From: Bacillota bacterium
GTDB taxonomy: Bacteria > Bacillota > Bacilli > Paenibacillales > Paenibacillaceae
Assembly (NCBI GenBank): GCA_023460795.1
Contig: JAEWPC010000071.1
Location: forward strand, 1-64,000
Direction of reading: 5' to 3'
Length of the DNA stretch: 64,000 nucleotides
Notes under the pieces: generated by a model
Database searches by the model: none
Told to the model about the DNA's origin: nothing
Seen by the model: only the letters and a program-made list of their open reading frames with translations
Position numbers and translations under genes: made by a program
Shown here: in pieces, positions 1 to 7,904 of the stretch
Position numbering within the stretch: position 1 is the stretch's first letter
Layout of the letters: each line of letters opens with the position of its first letter

Positions 1-42
1 GACGACATGATGAAGGACGACATGAAGAGCGACGACATGTAG
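1..42 (+). CDS. C-terminal tail of a Met/Lys/Asp repeat protein (partial)
   Basis: The window opens inside an open frame that ends at TAG 40-42. The visible residues are DDMMKDDMKSDDM, a short-period repeat of Met, Lys and Asp. This resembles the pentapeptide MXKDX repeat proteins, which are small and often exported, but only 13 residues are visible so the family is a guess. It ends 14 bp before the response regulator, with an AAGGAGG ribosome binding site in the gap, so it may be in the same operon. Confidence 0.45.
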   Translation, partial: DDMMKDDMKSDDM

Positions 43-56
43 TAAGGAGGATTACG

Positions 57-791
57 ATGGCGGCTGCCCGGATCGTCGTAGCGGATGACGAACGCAATAT
101 TACGGACGTATGCCAACGCTACCTAGAGCGCGAAGGTTACGAAGTCTGGGCGGCTGCCGACGGCGAGGAGGCGCTCTCGCTATGGCGGGAGCACGAACCG
201 GATTTGCTGGTGTTGGATTACATGATGCCGAAACGGGACGGCTTACAGGTGTGCGACGAAGTACGCCGGGCGAAGGATACGCCGATCATCATGCTGACGG
301 CTCGCGGCGAAGAAGCGGATCGCCTGCTAGGCCTGACGATGGGCGCGGACGATTATATGACGAAGCCGTTCAGTCCGCGAGAGCTCGTGCTCAGAGTCCG
401 CAATATTCTTAGAAGAAGCGGCATCGGCTATCTGTCCGCCGCGTCGCCCCGCGAGCCGAGCGCGGAAGACAAGTCTGCGCCGCTCGGCTTCGACGGGTTG
501 ACCATTCACGTGGATGAGCGCAGAGTCGTCGTTCAAGGCAGGGAGATCGAGCTGACCGTCAAGGAGTTCGATTTGCTGCATCTGATGGCGAAATATCCCG
601 GCAAGGTGTTCTCGCGCAACCAACTCCTGAACGCTATATGGGACATGGCTTATGAGGGAGACACCTCCACCGTGACGGTTCACGTTCGCAGGCTGCGCGA
701 GAAACTCGAGCCGAATCCTTCCGATCCGACATGGATCAAGACGGTATGGGGAATCGGTTATAAGCTGGAAGGCAAAGGGGCGACGACGTGA
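57..791 (+). CDS. OmpR/PhoB-family response regulator
   Basis: Cytoplasmic DNA-binding response regulator of 244 residues, a normal length for the family. The receiver domain is at about residues 5-117, with the acidic pocket D10/D11, phospho-acceptor D54 (LVLDYMMP), switch T81 and K103 (MTKPF). The winged-helix DNA-binding domain covers about 145-240 and ends in the usual WGIGYKL motif. A strong AAGGAGG sits just before the ATG. The stop TGA overlaps the GTG start of the histidine kinase, so the two are co-translated partners. The downstream molybdoenzyme is a plausible target or operon member, but no signal is known. Confidence 0.93.
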   Translation: MAAARIVVADDERNITDVCQRYLEREGYEVWAAADGEEALSLWREHEPDLLVLDYMMPKRDGLQVCDEVRRAKDTPIIMLTARGEEADRLLGLTMGADDYMTKPFSPRELVLRVRNILRRSGIGYLSAASPREPSAEDKSAPLGFDGLTIHVDERRVVVQGREIELTVKEFDLLHLMAKYPGKVFSRNQLLNAIWDMAYEGDTSTVTVHVRRLREKLEPNPSDPTWIKTVWGIGYKLEGKGATT

Positions 792-1837
792 AGCTGCGCA
801 CCTACTTGTTGCTTGCCAATTGCATAAGCATCGCATTCATCATTGTTTTCCTGCTCGTATCGTTCCAGTACATGCTCGTTACTAAAGAGCAGCTCGTCTG
901 GCTCGTCACCGCGACGATCGGAGCGGGCATCGTCTCGGCGGGTCTTCACTTCCTGCTCGTCCGCCCGCTCGAGGCATCCGTCCGGCGTATGCGGGACGGA
1001 GCGGCGCGCATCGCTTCCGGAGATCTTAAAGCACGCGTGACGCAGCCGACGAGACTAGCCGAGTTCAAGGAGCTCGCCGAACAGTTTAACGCGATGGGAG
1101 CCAGCTTGGATCACAGCTTCGGTCAGGTGAGGGCTGCGGAACGCGCGCAACGGGAGCTCGTCGCCAACATCGCTCACGACCTGCGGACGCCGTTAGCCTC
1201 CCTGCAGTCTTACGCGGAGGCGCTCGAAGACGGCGTCGTTCAAGACGAAGAAGCGTTCGGCCAATACGTGTCCACGATCCGATCGGAGACGATTCGTCTC
1301 GGCGAGCTTATTCAAGACGTATTCGACTTATCGACGTTGGACGCGGGCAAGCCGGAGGACGATCCGGACGCCAAGAGCGCGCCTGCCCTATTCGAAGATT
1401 TGCTGGTGGAGCTTTTGCCGCGCTTCACCCCGCGATTGAACGCGAAGTCGCTGCGGCTTCGCGTGCTCGCGCCGGAGCGTTCCCTTGCGATTCGGATGTC
1501 CGCCGTGCATCTCGTGCGCGTGCTGCAGAATTTGATCGAGAACGCCGTTCGCTACTCGCCGGATGGCGGCATTATCGTCGTGGAAGCGAAGGAGCTGCCG
1601 GAACGAAGGGTGCGGATCAGCGTGACCGACGAGGGAGCGGGCATTCCGCCCGAAGAGCGCGAGCGCATATTCGAGCGGTTCTATCGGGTGGAAAAGTCGC
1701 GCAACCGCGAGGGCGGCGGCTCCGGTCTCGGACTCTCGATCGCGAAGCTCCTTGTCGAGCAGTACGGCGGCGAGATCGGGGTCGAACCGGCGATTGGACA
1801 AGGAAGCCGATTCTGGTTCACGGTACGGGAAGCGTAA
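788..1837 (+). CDS. HAMP-domain sensor histidine kinase
   Basis: Membrane histidine kinase of 349 residues, partner of the regulator it overlaps (GTGA junction). Two transmembrane helices are seen at about residues 5-29 and 36-58 with almost no extracellular loop between them, then a HAMP linker (about 59-112). The HisKA dimerisation/phosphotransfer helix carries H130 in ANIAHDLRTPLASL. The HATPase domain shows the N box (NLIENAVRYSP), G1 (DEGAGIP) and G2 (GSGLGLSI). The very short outer loop suggests it senses the membrane, an intramembrane signal or a partner protein, not a ligand bound by a large sensor domain. The signal itself is unknown. Confidence 0.92.
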   Translation: MKLRTYLLLANCISIAFIIVFLLVSFQYMLVTKEQLVWLVTATIGAGIVSAGLHFLLVRPLEASVRRMRDGAARIASGDLKARVTQPTRLAEFKELAEQFNAMGASLDHSFGQVRAAERAQRELVANIAHDLRTPLASLQSYAEALEDGVVQDEEAFGQYVSTIRSETIRLGELIQDVFDLSTLDAGKPEDDPDAKSAPALFEDLLVELLPRFTPRLNAKSLRLRVLAPERSLAIRMSAVHLVRVLQNLIENAVRYSPDGGIIVVEAKELPERRVRISVTDEGAGIPPEERERIFERFYRVEKSRNREGGGSGLGLSIAKLLVEQYGGEIGVEPAIGQGSRFWFTVREA

Positions 1838-1912
1838 GCGGAACGGTCCGATTTACGGGCGATCGCCGGTTTCCCGGGGGAAATCTATCATTCGATGAGG
1901 AGGGAAGTCCGG

Positions 1913-3148
1913 ATGTCGGATCTATGGCACAAGCTGCGCAAGGGCTACGGCAAGAAGCTGGCAGCGCTGCATATGTGGAACGGATGGATCGTCGTTGCCC
2001 TCGCGTTGTCCGGTCTCATCCTGCTGAACGGCTACTGGAGAGGCGTGCTCGGGGAAGGCCGAGTATGGTTGAAGCAGGCTCATATCTACATCGGTCTCAT
2101 CTCTCTGCTGCCGGTTCTCTATTATTTGCTGCTCGCAGGCAAGCATTGGAAACAACTCAGGGATAAGCCGTGGCAGAAATTCAACGTGCTCGTCGTGCTC
2201 GGTCTGCTTGTCGGCTGGTTACTCTCCGGGGTCGTGCTGTGGCAATTCCATCTTGCGGGCCCCCGCGCGTCGAACACGGCTCTATTCATACATGACGCGT
2301 TAACGTGGGTCGGGCTGCCGTATATCATCTATCACTCGATCACCCGGGTGAAGTGGCTTAAAGAGCCCGGCCGAAGAGCCGTACAGACGGCGAAATCCGC
2401 GCAACCTCTCCATCCGGCCGCGCCGCAGCCCGTATACACCCGCAGAGCGTTCATCCGCGGCGCGGTAGGAGTCGGGTTGGCCGTCACCGTCGGCCCGTCG
2501 TTCCTGAAGTGGCTCGGCCGGACGATCGGACCGATCGGAGGCGGTCAGAACATCGACAAGCTGATCGAGAACAATGCGAACGCTCTCGTGCCCGACCCGC
2601 TGCCGCAGCCGGCTTCGTCTCCGCCGATCGGAGGCGGAGCGCAAGGATTTTTCCGCGTGTATACGGTCACATCCATTCCCAAATTCAACAACGACAATTG
2701 GTCGTTCACGATCGACGGTCTCGTCGACCGGCCGATGAGTTGGAATTGGGAGTCGTTCCTTCAATTAAAGCGCAAGGTGCAGGTTAGCGATTTCCATTGC
2801 GTCACGGGCTGGTCGGTATACGACAACACGTGGGAAGGCATTCCGGTCAAGCAGTTTCTGGAATTGGTCGGCGTTAAGAGCGGAGCGACATCGGCGATCT
2901 TCCACTCCGGCGACGGCGTGTACACGAGCGGTATTACGCTCGCGCAGCTGGCGAAGGACGACGCTATGGTCGCCGTCATGCACGACGGCAAGCCGATTCC
3001 TAGCGATCTCGGCGGGCCGGTGCGCCTGATCATGCCGAAGATGTACGCCTACAAGTCGGTCAAATGGCTGACGAGAATCGAAGTTATCGAAGGGGAACAT
3101 ATCGGTTACTGGGAACAGAGAGGTTATAAGAACGAAGCGTGGGTGTAA
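1913..3148 (+). CDS. Membrane-anchored molybdopterin-dependent oxidoreductase (sulfite-oxidase fold) with cytochrome b-like N-terminus
   Basis: 411 residues. I chose ATG 1913 because an AGGAGGG lies 8 bp before it; the in-frame ATG 1895 overlaps that site. The N-terminal half has about four hydrophobic helices (roughly 22-40, 56-75, 91-111, 122-141) containing His20, His57, His127 and His141, a pattern expected for a b-type haem or ferric-reductase-like domain. A linker with TRRAFIRG (RR at 177-178) follows, like an internal twin-arginine motif before a fifth helix. The C-terminal half (about 245-411) is an oxidoreductase molybdopterin-binding domain; Cys296 in FHCVTGW is the expected molybdenum ligand. 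It resembles YedY/MsrP-type enzymes, with electrons probably passed from the membrane. The substrate is not known. Confidence 0.85.
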   Translation: MSDLWHKLRKGYGKKLAALHMWNGWIVVALALSGLILLNGYWRGVLGEGRVWLKQAHIYIGLISLLPVLYYLLLAGKHWKQLRDKPWQKFNVLVVLGLLVGWLLSGVVLWQFHLAGPRASNTALFIHDALTWVGLPYIIYHSITRVKWLKEPGRRAVQTAKSAQPLHPAAPQPVYTRRAFIRGAVGVGLAVTVGPSFLKWLGRTIGPIGGGQNIDKLIENNANALVPDPLPQPASSPPIGGGAQGFFRVYTVTSIPKFNNDNWSFTIDGLVDRPMSWNWESFLQLKRKVQVSDFHCVTGWSVYDNTWEGIPVKQFLELVGVKSGATSAIFHSGDGVYTSGITLAQLAKDDAMVAVMHDGKPIPSDLGGPVRLIMPKMYAYKSVKWLTRIEVIEGEHIGYWEQRGYKNEAWV

Positions 3149-3156
3149 GGATACGA

Positions 3157-3191
3157 GGAATGGGGCTGCCTGAGGGCGGTCCCATTCTTGC
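3157..3191 (+). terminator. Probable rho-independent terminator after the molybdoenzyme
   Basis: GGAATGGG at 3157-3164 pairs with CCCATTC at 3181-3187 around an inner GC-rich stretch, followed by a weak T-containing tail. It lies just after the stop codon of the oxidoreductase gene and before nth. Confidence 0.5.
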
Positions 3192-3273
3192 TATCGGAGG
3201 AGATACGGCTATTGCCGGGCGCTCTATCTTTCGGTACACTGAAATAATGACTTAGTATGGATGAGGAGAAGCT

Positions 3274-3948
3274 ATGAACGCGACGAAGATACGGCAAACG
3301 CTGGATACGATAGCCGAGATGTTTCCCGATGCGCGATGCGAGCTCAATCACGACAATCCGTTCGAGCTGACGATCGCGGTGCTTCTATCGGCGCAGTGCA
3401 CGGACGAGACGGTGAACAAGGTAACGGCGGATCTGTTCCGCAAGTACAAGACGCCGGAAGACTATCTTAGCGTGCCGCTCGAAGAGCTGGAGAACGATAT
3501 CCGCCGGATCGGTTTGTTCCGGAATAAGGCGGCGAACATACAGAAGCTGTGCAGATTGGTGATCGACAAGCACGGCGGCGAAATTCCTCGCGAGCATCAT
3601 CTGCTCACCGAGCTGCCGGGCGTCGGGAGGAAGACGGCGAACGTCGTCATGTCCAACGCGTTCGACGTGCCCGCGATCGCGGTCGATACGCACGTCGAGC
3701 GCGTGTCGAAGCGCCTCGGCATCGCCAAGCCCGAAGATTCTGTGCTTGAGGTCGAGAAGAAGCTTATGCGCAAAGTCCCTCGCGACGAATGGACGATCAC
3801 TCATCATAGACTCATCTTTTTCGGTCGTTACCATTGCAAGGCGCAAAACCCGAAATGCGAGATTTGCCCGTTGATCGAGCATTGCAAGGAAGGGAAAGCA
3901 CGCATGAAGACAACGCCGGGAACGAAGAGAAGGAGCGTAACCTCGTGA
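3274..3948 (+). CDS. nth: Endonuclease III (DNA glycosylase/AP lyase)
   Basis: Base excision repair enzyme that removes oxidised pyrimidines and cuts the abasic site; cytoplasmic. At 224 residues it is the usual length. The helix-hairpin-helix is LPGVGRKTANVV with catalytic Lys120, and the catalytic Asp is D138 in AVDTHVERV. The 4Fe-4S cluster ligands C188, C195, C198 and C204 follow the canonical C-x6-C-x2-C-x5-C spacing. The start ATG has GAGGAG 7 bases upstream. Its stop TGA overlaps the GTG start of the dynamin gene, so the two are translated as a pair. Confidence 0.96.
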   Translation: MNATKIRQTLDTIAEMFPDARCELNHDNPFELTIAVLLSAQCTDETVNKVTADLFRKYKTPEDYLSVPLEELENDIRRIGLFRNKAANIQKLCRLVIDKHGGEIPREHHLLTELPGVGRKTANVVMSNAFDVPAIAVDTHVERVSKRLGIAKPEDSVLEVEKKLMRKVPRDEWTITHHRLIFFGRYHCKAQNPKCEICPLIEHCKEGKARMKTTPGTKRRSVTS

Positions 3949-6900
3949 GCTATACCGACATTAAAGCTCCGATCGCGATTGCGGACGAAGAGCACCTGCG
4001 ACTAACCGAATATCAAGCCGCGTTAACGCGCATGGCCGAGAACGCGAGGTCCCACGGCGACTTGGTTCAAGCCGATAAGTTGCGGGAATTGAACGACAAG
4101 CTAGGCAGCGGACGCTTGACCGTCGCGTTCTGCGGTCACTTCTCCGCGGGCAAGTCGACGCTCGTGAACGCGCTGTGCGGCGCGGAGCTGCTGCCGTCCT
4201 CGCCGATCCCGACCAGCGCGAACGTCGTGACGATCGTGAACGGCGAGCCGTTCGCGGAGACGATTTTCCACGAAGCGTCGGGCGAATCGCATGAAGCGAG
4301 AAGAATTGGAGTTGAAGAGCTGCACGGCTATGCCGTGGACGGAGAAGGCGTCTCGACGATTCGCGTCTCTTACCCGATTCCGTTGCTCGGCGAGCAGTTG
4401 GCGCTCGTAGATACGCCGGGAGTCGACTCGACGGACGGCTCACACCGCGCCGCCACGGAATCCGCGCTTCATCTCGCGGACGTCGTCTTCTACGTAACGG
4501 ATTACAACCATGTTCAGTCGGAAGTGAACTTCCGTTTCCTGCGCAGCTTGGCCAGATGGGGCAAACCGACGTACGTCGTCGTGAACCAAATCGACAAGCA
4601 CCGCGAAGACCAGCTCGCGTTCTCGGAATTCGAGCGCAGCTTGCGCCAAGCTCTGAAGCAATGGGATATCGAGCCCGCGGGCATCCTGTTCCTCTCCATG
4701 AGGGAGAAGGACCATCCCTTATCCCAATGGGATGAGATGAAGCGAATGCTGCGCGACCTGCAGCCGCTCTCCACGCCGCTTATGATTCGAAGCGCGGAGC
4801 GCTCGGCGATCTATCTCGCCGAGCAATTCAAGGAGACGCTGCGAGCGAACGATAGGGAAGAGAGAGAGCGGCTGCAGCAGGAGATCGGGGAGGAATCGGA
4901 CGCGCAAAGAGCCGAGGCGAAAGCCATCCTGCTCGCAGAGCTGGATGAGGCTAGGCGCGCCGGCGACGTTCGCCGCGAGAAGTTCCGCCAAGAGCTCGAT
5001 CGCTTGCTCGGCAACGCGAACCTGACGCCGGCGGAAACCCGCGAGAAGGCGCAGCACGTGCTTGAAGCGATGCAACCCGGCTTCAAGGCGGGCTGGCTGT
5101 CCAGCGCGGCGAAGACCGAGGCGGAGCGAGACAGAAGGCTTACGCTTCTGACGAACGACTTCAACGGCCAGATCAGCGGCCACCTCGTCGGGCACGTGCG
5201 CGAGCTGCTCAGGCAAGAAGCGAGGAGCGCCGGAGCGGATGGCGCGTCGTTCGAGCAGTCGCTCGACGCGGCGTTCGTTCCGGTCGGCGGCGACTGGCTG
5301 AAATCGCTCGTGAAGCCCGGAGCCGGAGCGGACGGTCAAGCGACGCTTCACTATTCGGCGGAGATCAGCGCCGAGCTGAAGTCGCTCTACCGGAAAGCGG
5401 CGCTTGGGATATTCGACGAGCTTGAAGCGGGCCGCGGCGCGGAACGGGACGAAGCCGTTGCGAAGGTGCAGCTGCAACTATCGGAGCTAGACCAAAGAGA
5501 AGCAGCGGCGCAAAAGATCGAGAAGCTCGAGGAAGCGGCGCGCGAGCAAGAAAGGCGGTTGCTGGCGGAGCTGCCTGCTCATGCGGATCACGATACGGTC
5601 GCGCTGCCCGTGCCTGCGAGCATTAGCGCGAGCAGGAAGGAAGCGATCGCGGCAGCGGCAGAGCCGGCGCGATCGGCTGTGAGCATAGCCGCCCACCGCG
5701 TCGAAGCGAACGACTTCGGCGAGAAGACGGGCGACCCACGGGCAAGCGCCGGAGATCCGCAGGGAGCCGCCGAATTGCTCGAGCGGGCCGCCGCTCAATT
5801 GCGCAGGCTGCCAGCGCTGAGCGCCATGGCGGACGGCCTCTCGGCCAAAGCCGCGCGGTTCCGCGACAAGCGGTTCACGATCGCGCTGTTCGGCGCGTTC
5901 AGCGCGGGCAAGTCGTCGTTCGCCAACGTGCTCGTAGGTCAGCCTGTGCTGCCCGTGTCACCGAACCCGACGACGTCCGCGATTAACCGCATTCTCGCGC
6001 CTTCCGAAGGGGAGACGGCGGGAACGGCTCGCATTACGATGAAATCGAAAGAAGCGTTCGCAGAAGATATCCGCCTGTCGTTAAGGCGCATCGGCATCGA
6101 TAGATCCGAGTTGACCGCGGCGGGCGACGATATCGAGCGTATGCTCGCCTTTAAAGCTCGGATTAGCGCCGACGAGCTGCATCCGCGAGGACGCCCTCAC
6201 CTGGCGTTCTTGAACGCGGCGGAGACCGGTTGGTCCGAGTACGGCAAGCTGCTCGGCACCAGCTTCGTCGTCGACGAAGCAACGTACCGCAAGTACGCGG
6301 CCGCCGAGCAAGCGGCTTGTTACGTCTCGGAAATCGATCTGTACATCGATTCCCCGTTGACGAGAAGCGGCGCCGTGCTCGTCGATACGCCGGGAGCCGA
6401 TTCGATCAACGCCCGCCACACGGGCGTGGCGTTCCAGTACATTAAGAACGCCGACGCGGTGCTGTTCGTCACTTACTATAACCATGCGTTCACCGAAGCC
6501 GACCGCGAGTTTCTGAACCAGCTCGGCAGCGTCAAGGACGTATTCGAGCTCGACAAAATGTTCTTCGTCATCAACGCCTCCGATCTTGCGTCCTCGGAAG
6601 CCGAGCTCGACTCCGTATGCAACCACGTGGAGACGCAGCTGTCCAAACACGGCATTCGCGGGGCCAGGCTGTTCCCGGTATCGAGCTTGCTCGGCATCCA
6701 AGCCAAGCAGCGCGGCGACCGGGAAGCTCTCGCGCGCTCGGGTGTCGCCGCGTTCGAGCAGGCGTTCCAGACGTTCTCCGAGCAAGAGCTCGGCGGGCTG
6801 GCGTTAGCCGCGGCGCGCAAGGAGCTGGACCGCGTCGACAAGCTTCTGGAGAGCTGGCTGCAGTCGGCGAACGCCGACGCCGGCACGCGGGAAGCGAAGG

Positions 6901-7646
6901 CGCGCAGGCTGCGACAAGAAGCGGAGTCGTGGATCGCGCAAGGGGAAACGATGCTTCCGCCGGCGGCGGTTCAGCCGCTGCTGCAGGAAGCCGGGGAGCA
7001 GCTGTATCATCTCCGCCAGCGGGTCCGTTTCCGGTTCAATACGCATTTTCAGTCGGCGTTCCATCCTTCGGTGCTGCAGGACGACGGACGGGATCTAAAG
7101 AAGCTGCTCGTCGCCTGCTACGGAGATTTGCAGCGCGCGATCGGCGAAGATTTGCTGCAAGAGCTGCGTTCCGCGGGGCTTCGGCTCGAAGGGACGCTTA
7201 ACGGCATCATCGATAACGTCATACAGACGAAAGCGTCGGCCGGAGGCATGGCGGAGGAAGGCTTCACGCCGGAGCCGGTCGCTCGCGCGGCTTTGGAGCT
7301 GCCGCTGTACGAACCGTTCTCAAGCGGTCCGTACGCGGACGCAAGACGGCTTTGGAGCGCGTTCCGCTCGCCGAAGGCGTTCTTCGAGAAGGACGGCAAA
7401 GCCGCGCTCAGAGACGAGCTGCTGACGGAGCTGTTTCAAGAGATCGACAGCCGGTTCGAGGAGCTGAAGGCGCGGTGGGAATCCGCCCTGTCCGATACGC
7501 TGCAGCAAGCGCTGCGCGGAGCTTCTCGCGAGCTGGCTGCGCAGCTCGCAGCGTTCGCTTCGAGCCTAAGCCAATCGCTGCTCGAGCCCGGAGAAGAACA
7601 AGTGCTTGCCGAAGTGCTCGGCGAGTGGCGGCAAATCCGTCAATAG
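3945..7646 (+). CDS. dynA: Two-headed bacterial dynamin-like GTPase (DynA type)
   Basis: Large GTPase of 1233 residues that tethers or remodels membranes. It corresponds to Bacillus subtilis DynA (YpbR), which is a fusion of two dynamin units, is of similar length and is linked to membrane-damage and phage tolerance. Head 1: P-loop GHFSAGKS 64-71, DTPG 156-159, NQID 214-217. Head 2: P-loop GAFSAGKS 650-657, DTPG 814-817, NASD 877-880. Each head is followed by a long helical stalk rich in Glu, Arg, Ala and Gln. I chose GTG 3945 because AAGGAG lies 9 bp upstream and the codon overlaps the nth stop; the frame stays open further upstream but only over nth. Confidence 0.93.
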   Translation: MSYTDIKAPIAIADEEHLRLTEYQAALTRMAENARSHGDLVQADKLRELNDKLGSGRLTVAFCGHFSAGKSTLVNALCGAELLPSSPIPTSANVVTIVNGEPFAETIFHEASGESHEARRIGVEELHGYAVDGEGVSTIRVSYPIPLLGEQLALVDTPGVDSTDGSHRAATESALHLADVVFYVTDYNHVQSEVNFRFLRSLARWGKPTYVVVNQIDKHREDQLAFSEFERSLRQALKQWDIEPAGILFLSMREKDHPLSQWDEMKRMLRDLQPLSTPLMIRSAERSAIYLAEQFKETLRANDREERERLQQEIGEESDAQRAEAKAILLAELDEARRAGDVRREKFRQELDRLLGNANLTPAETREKAQHVLEAMQPGFKAGWLSSAAKTEAERDRRLTLLTNDFNGQISGHLVGHVRELLRQEARSAGADGASFEQSLDAAFVPVGGDWLKSLVKPGAGADGQATLHYSAEISAELKSLYRKAALGIFDELEAGRGAERDEAVAKVQLQLSELDQREAAAQKIEKLEEAAREQERRLLAELPAHADHDTVALPVPASISASRKEAIAAAAEPARSAVSIAAHRVEANDFGEKTGDPRASAGDPQGAAELLERAAAQLRRLPALSAMADGLSAKAARFRDKRFTIALFGAFSAGKSSFANVLVGQPVLPVSPNPTTSAINRILAPSEGETAGTARITMKSKEAFAEDIRLSLRRIGIDRSELTAAGDDIERMLAFKARISADELHPRGRPHLAFLNAAETGWSEYGKLLGTSFVVDEATYRKYAAAEQAACYVSEIDLYIDSPLTRSGAVLVDTPGADSINARHTGVAFQYIKNADAVLFVTYYNHAFTEADREFLNQLGSVKDVFELDKMFFVINASDLASSEAELDSVCNHVETQLSKHGIRGARLFPVSSLLGIQAKQRGDREALARSGVAAFEQAFQTFSEQELGGLALAAARKELDRVDKLLESWLQSANADAGTREAKARRLRQEAESWIAQGETMLPPAAVQPLLQEAGEQLYHLRQRVRFRFNTHFQSAFHPSVLQDDGRDLKKLLVACYGDLQRAIGEDLLQELRSAGLRLEGTLNGIIDNVIQTKASAGGMAEEGFTPEPVARAALELPLYEPFSSGPYADARRLWSAFRSPKAFFEKDGKAALRDELLTELFQEIDSRFEELKARWESALSDTLQQALRGASRELAAQLAAFASSLSQSLLEPGEEQVLAEVLGEWRQIRQ

Positions 7647-7657
7647 ATTGATATTCG

Positions 7658-7696
7658 GCCTTCTTCCGTCATCGCAAGCGACGGAGGGAGGCTTTT
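7658..7696 (+). terminator. Rho-independent terminator after dynA
   Basis: CCTTCTTCCGTC (7659-7670) pairs along its full length, with two G-U pairs, with GACGGAGGGAGG (7680-7691). A CTTTTG tail follows. It closes the nth-dynA unit. Confidence 0.75.
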
Positions 7697-7845
7697 GCTT
7701 TGCTATGCGGCTGATTGCTCGGTATTACGTTACAACTACGGGATGTTGGGCACATTTTCCGACGATTATGGCGTTATCGGGAGAATATGGCGAAACGATG
7801 GTGACATCCTCGGTCATAGCGAGCCATAAAGGCTTATTTGCGAGA

Positions 7846-7874
7846 TTGCCGTTAACATTTTAATGCGTTAAACT
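7846..7874 (+). promoter_or_regulatory. Candidate sigma-A promoter for the ABC exporter pair
   Basis: TTGCCG (7846-7851), 17-bp spacer, TAAACT (7869-7874), about 30 bp before the TTG start at 7905. The match to consensus is moderate. Confidence 0.4.
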
Positions 7875-7904
7875 GCCGGAGTAATCAACGAGAGGGGGAT
7901 CAGG

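Noticed and set aside
3834..3944. Upstream start for the dynamin gene
   Set aside because: It lies wholly inside the iron-sulfur end of nth; GTG 3945 has AAGGAG 9 bp upstream.
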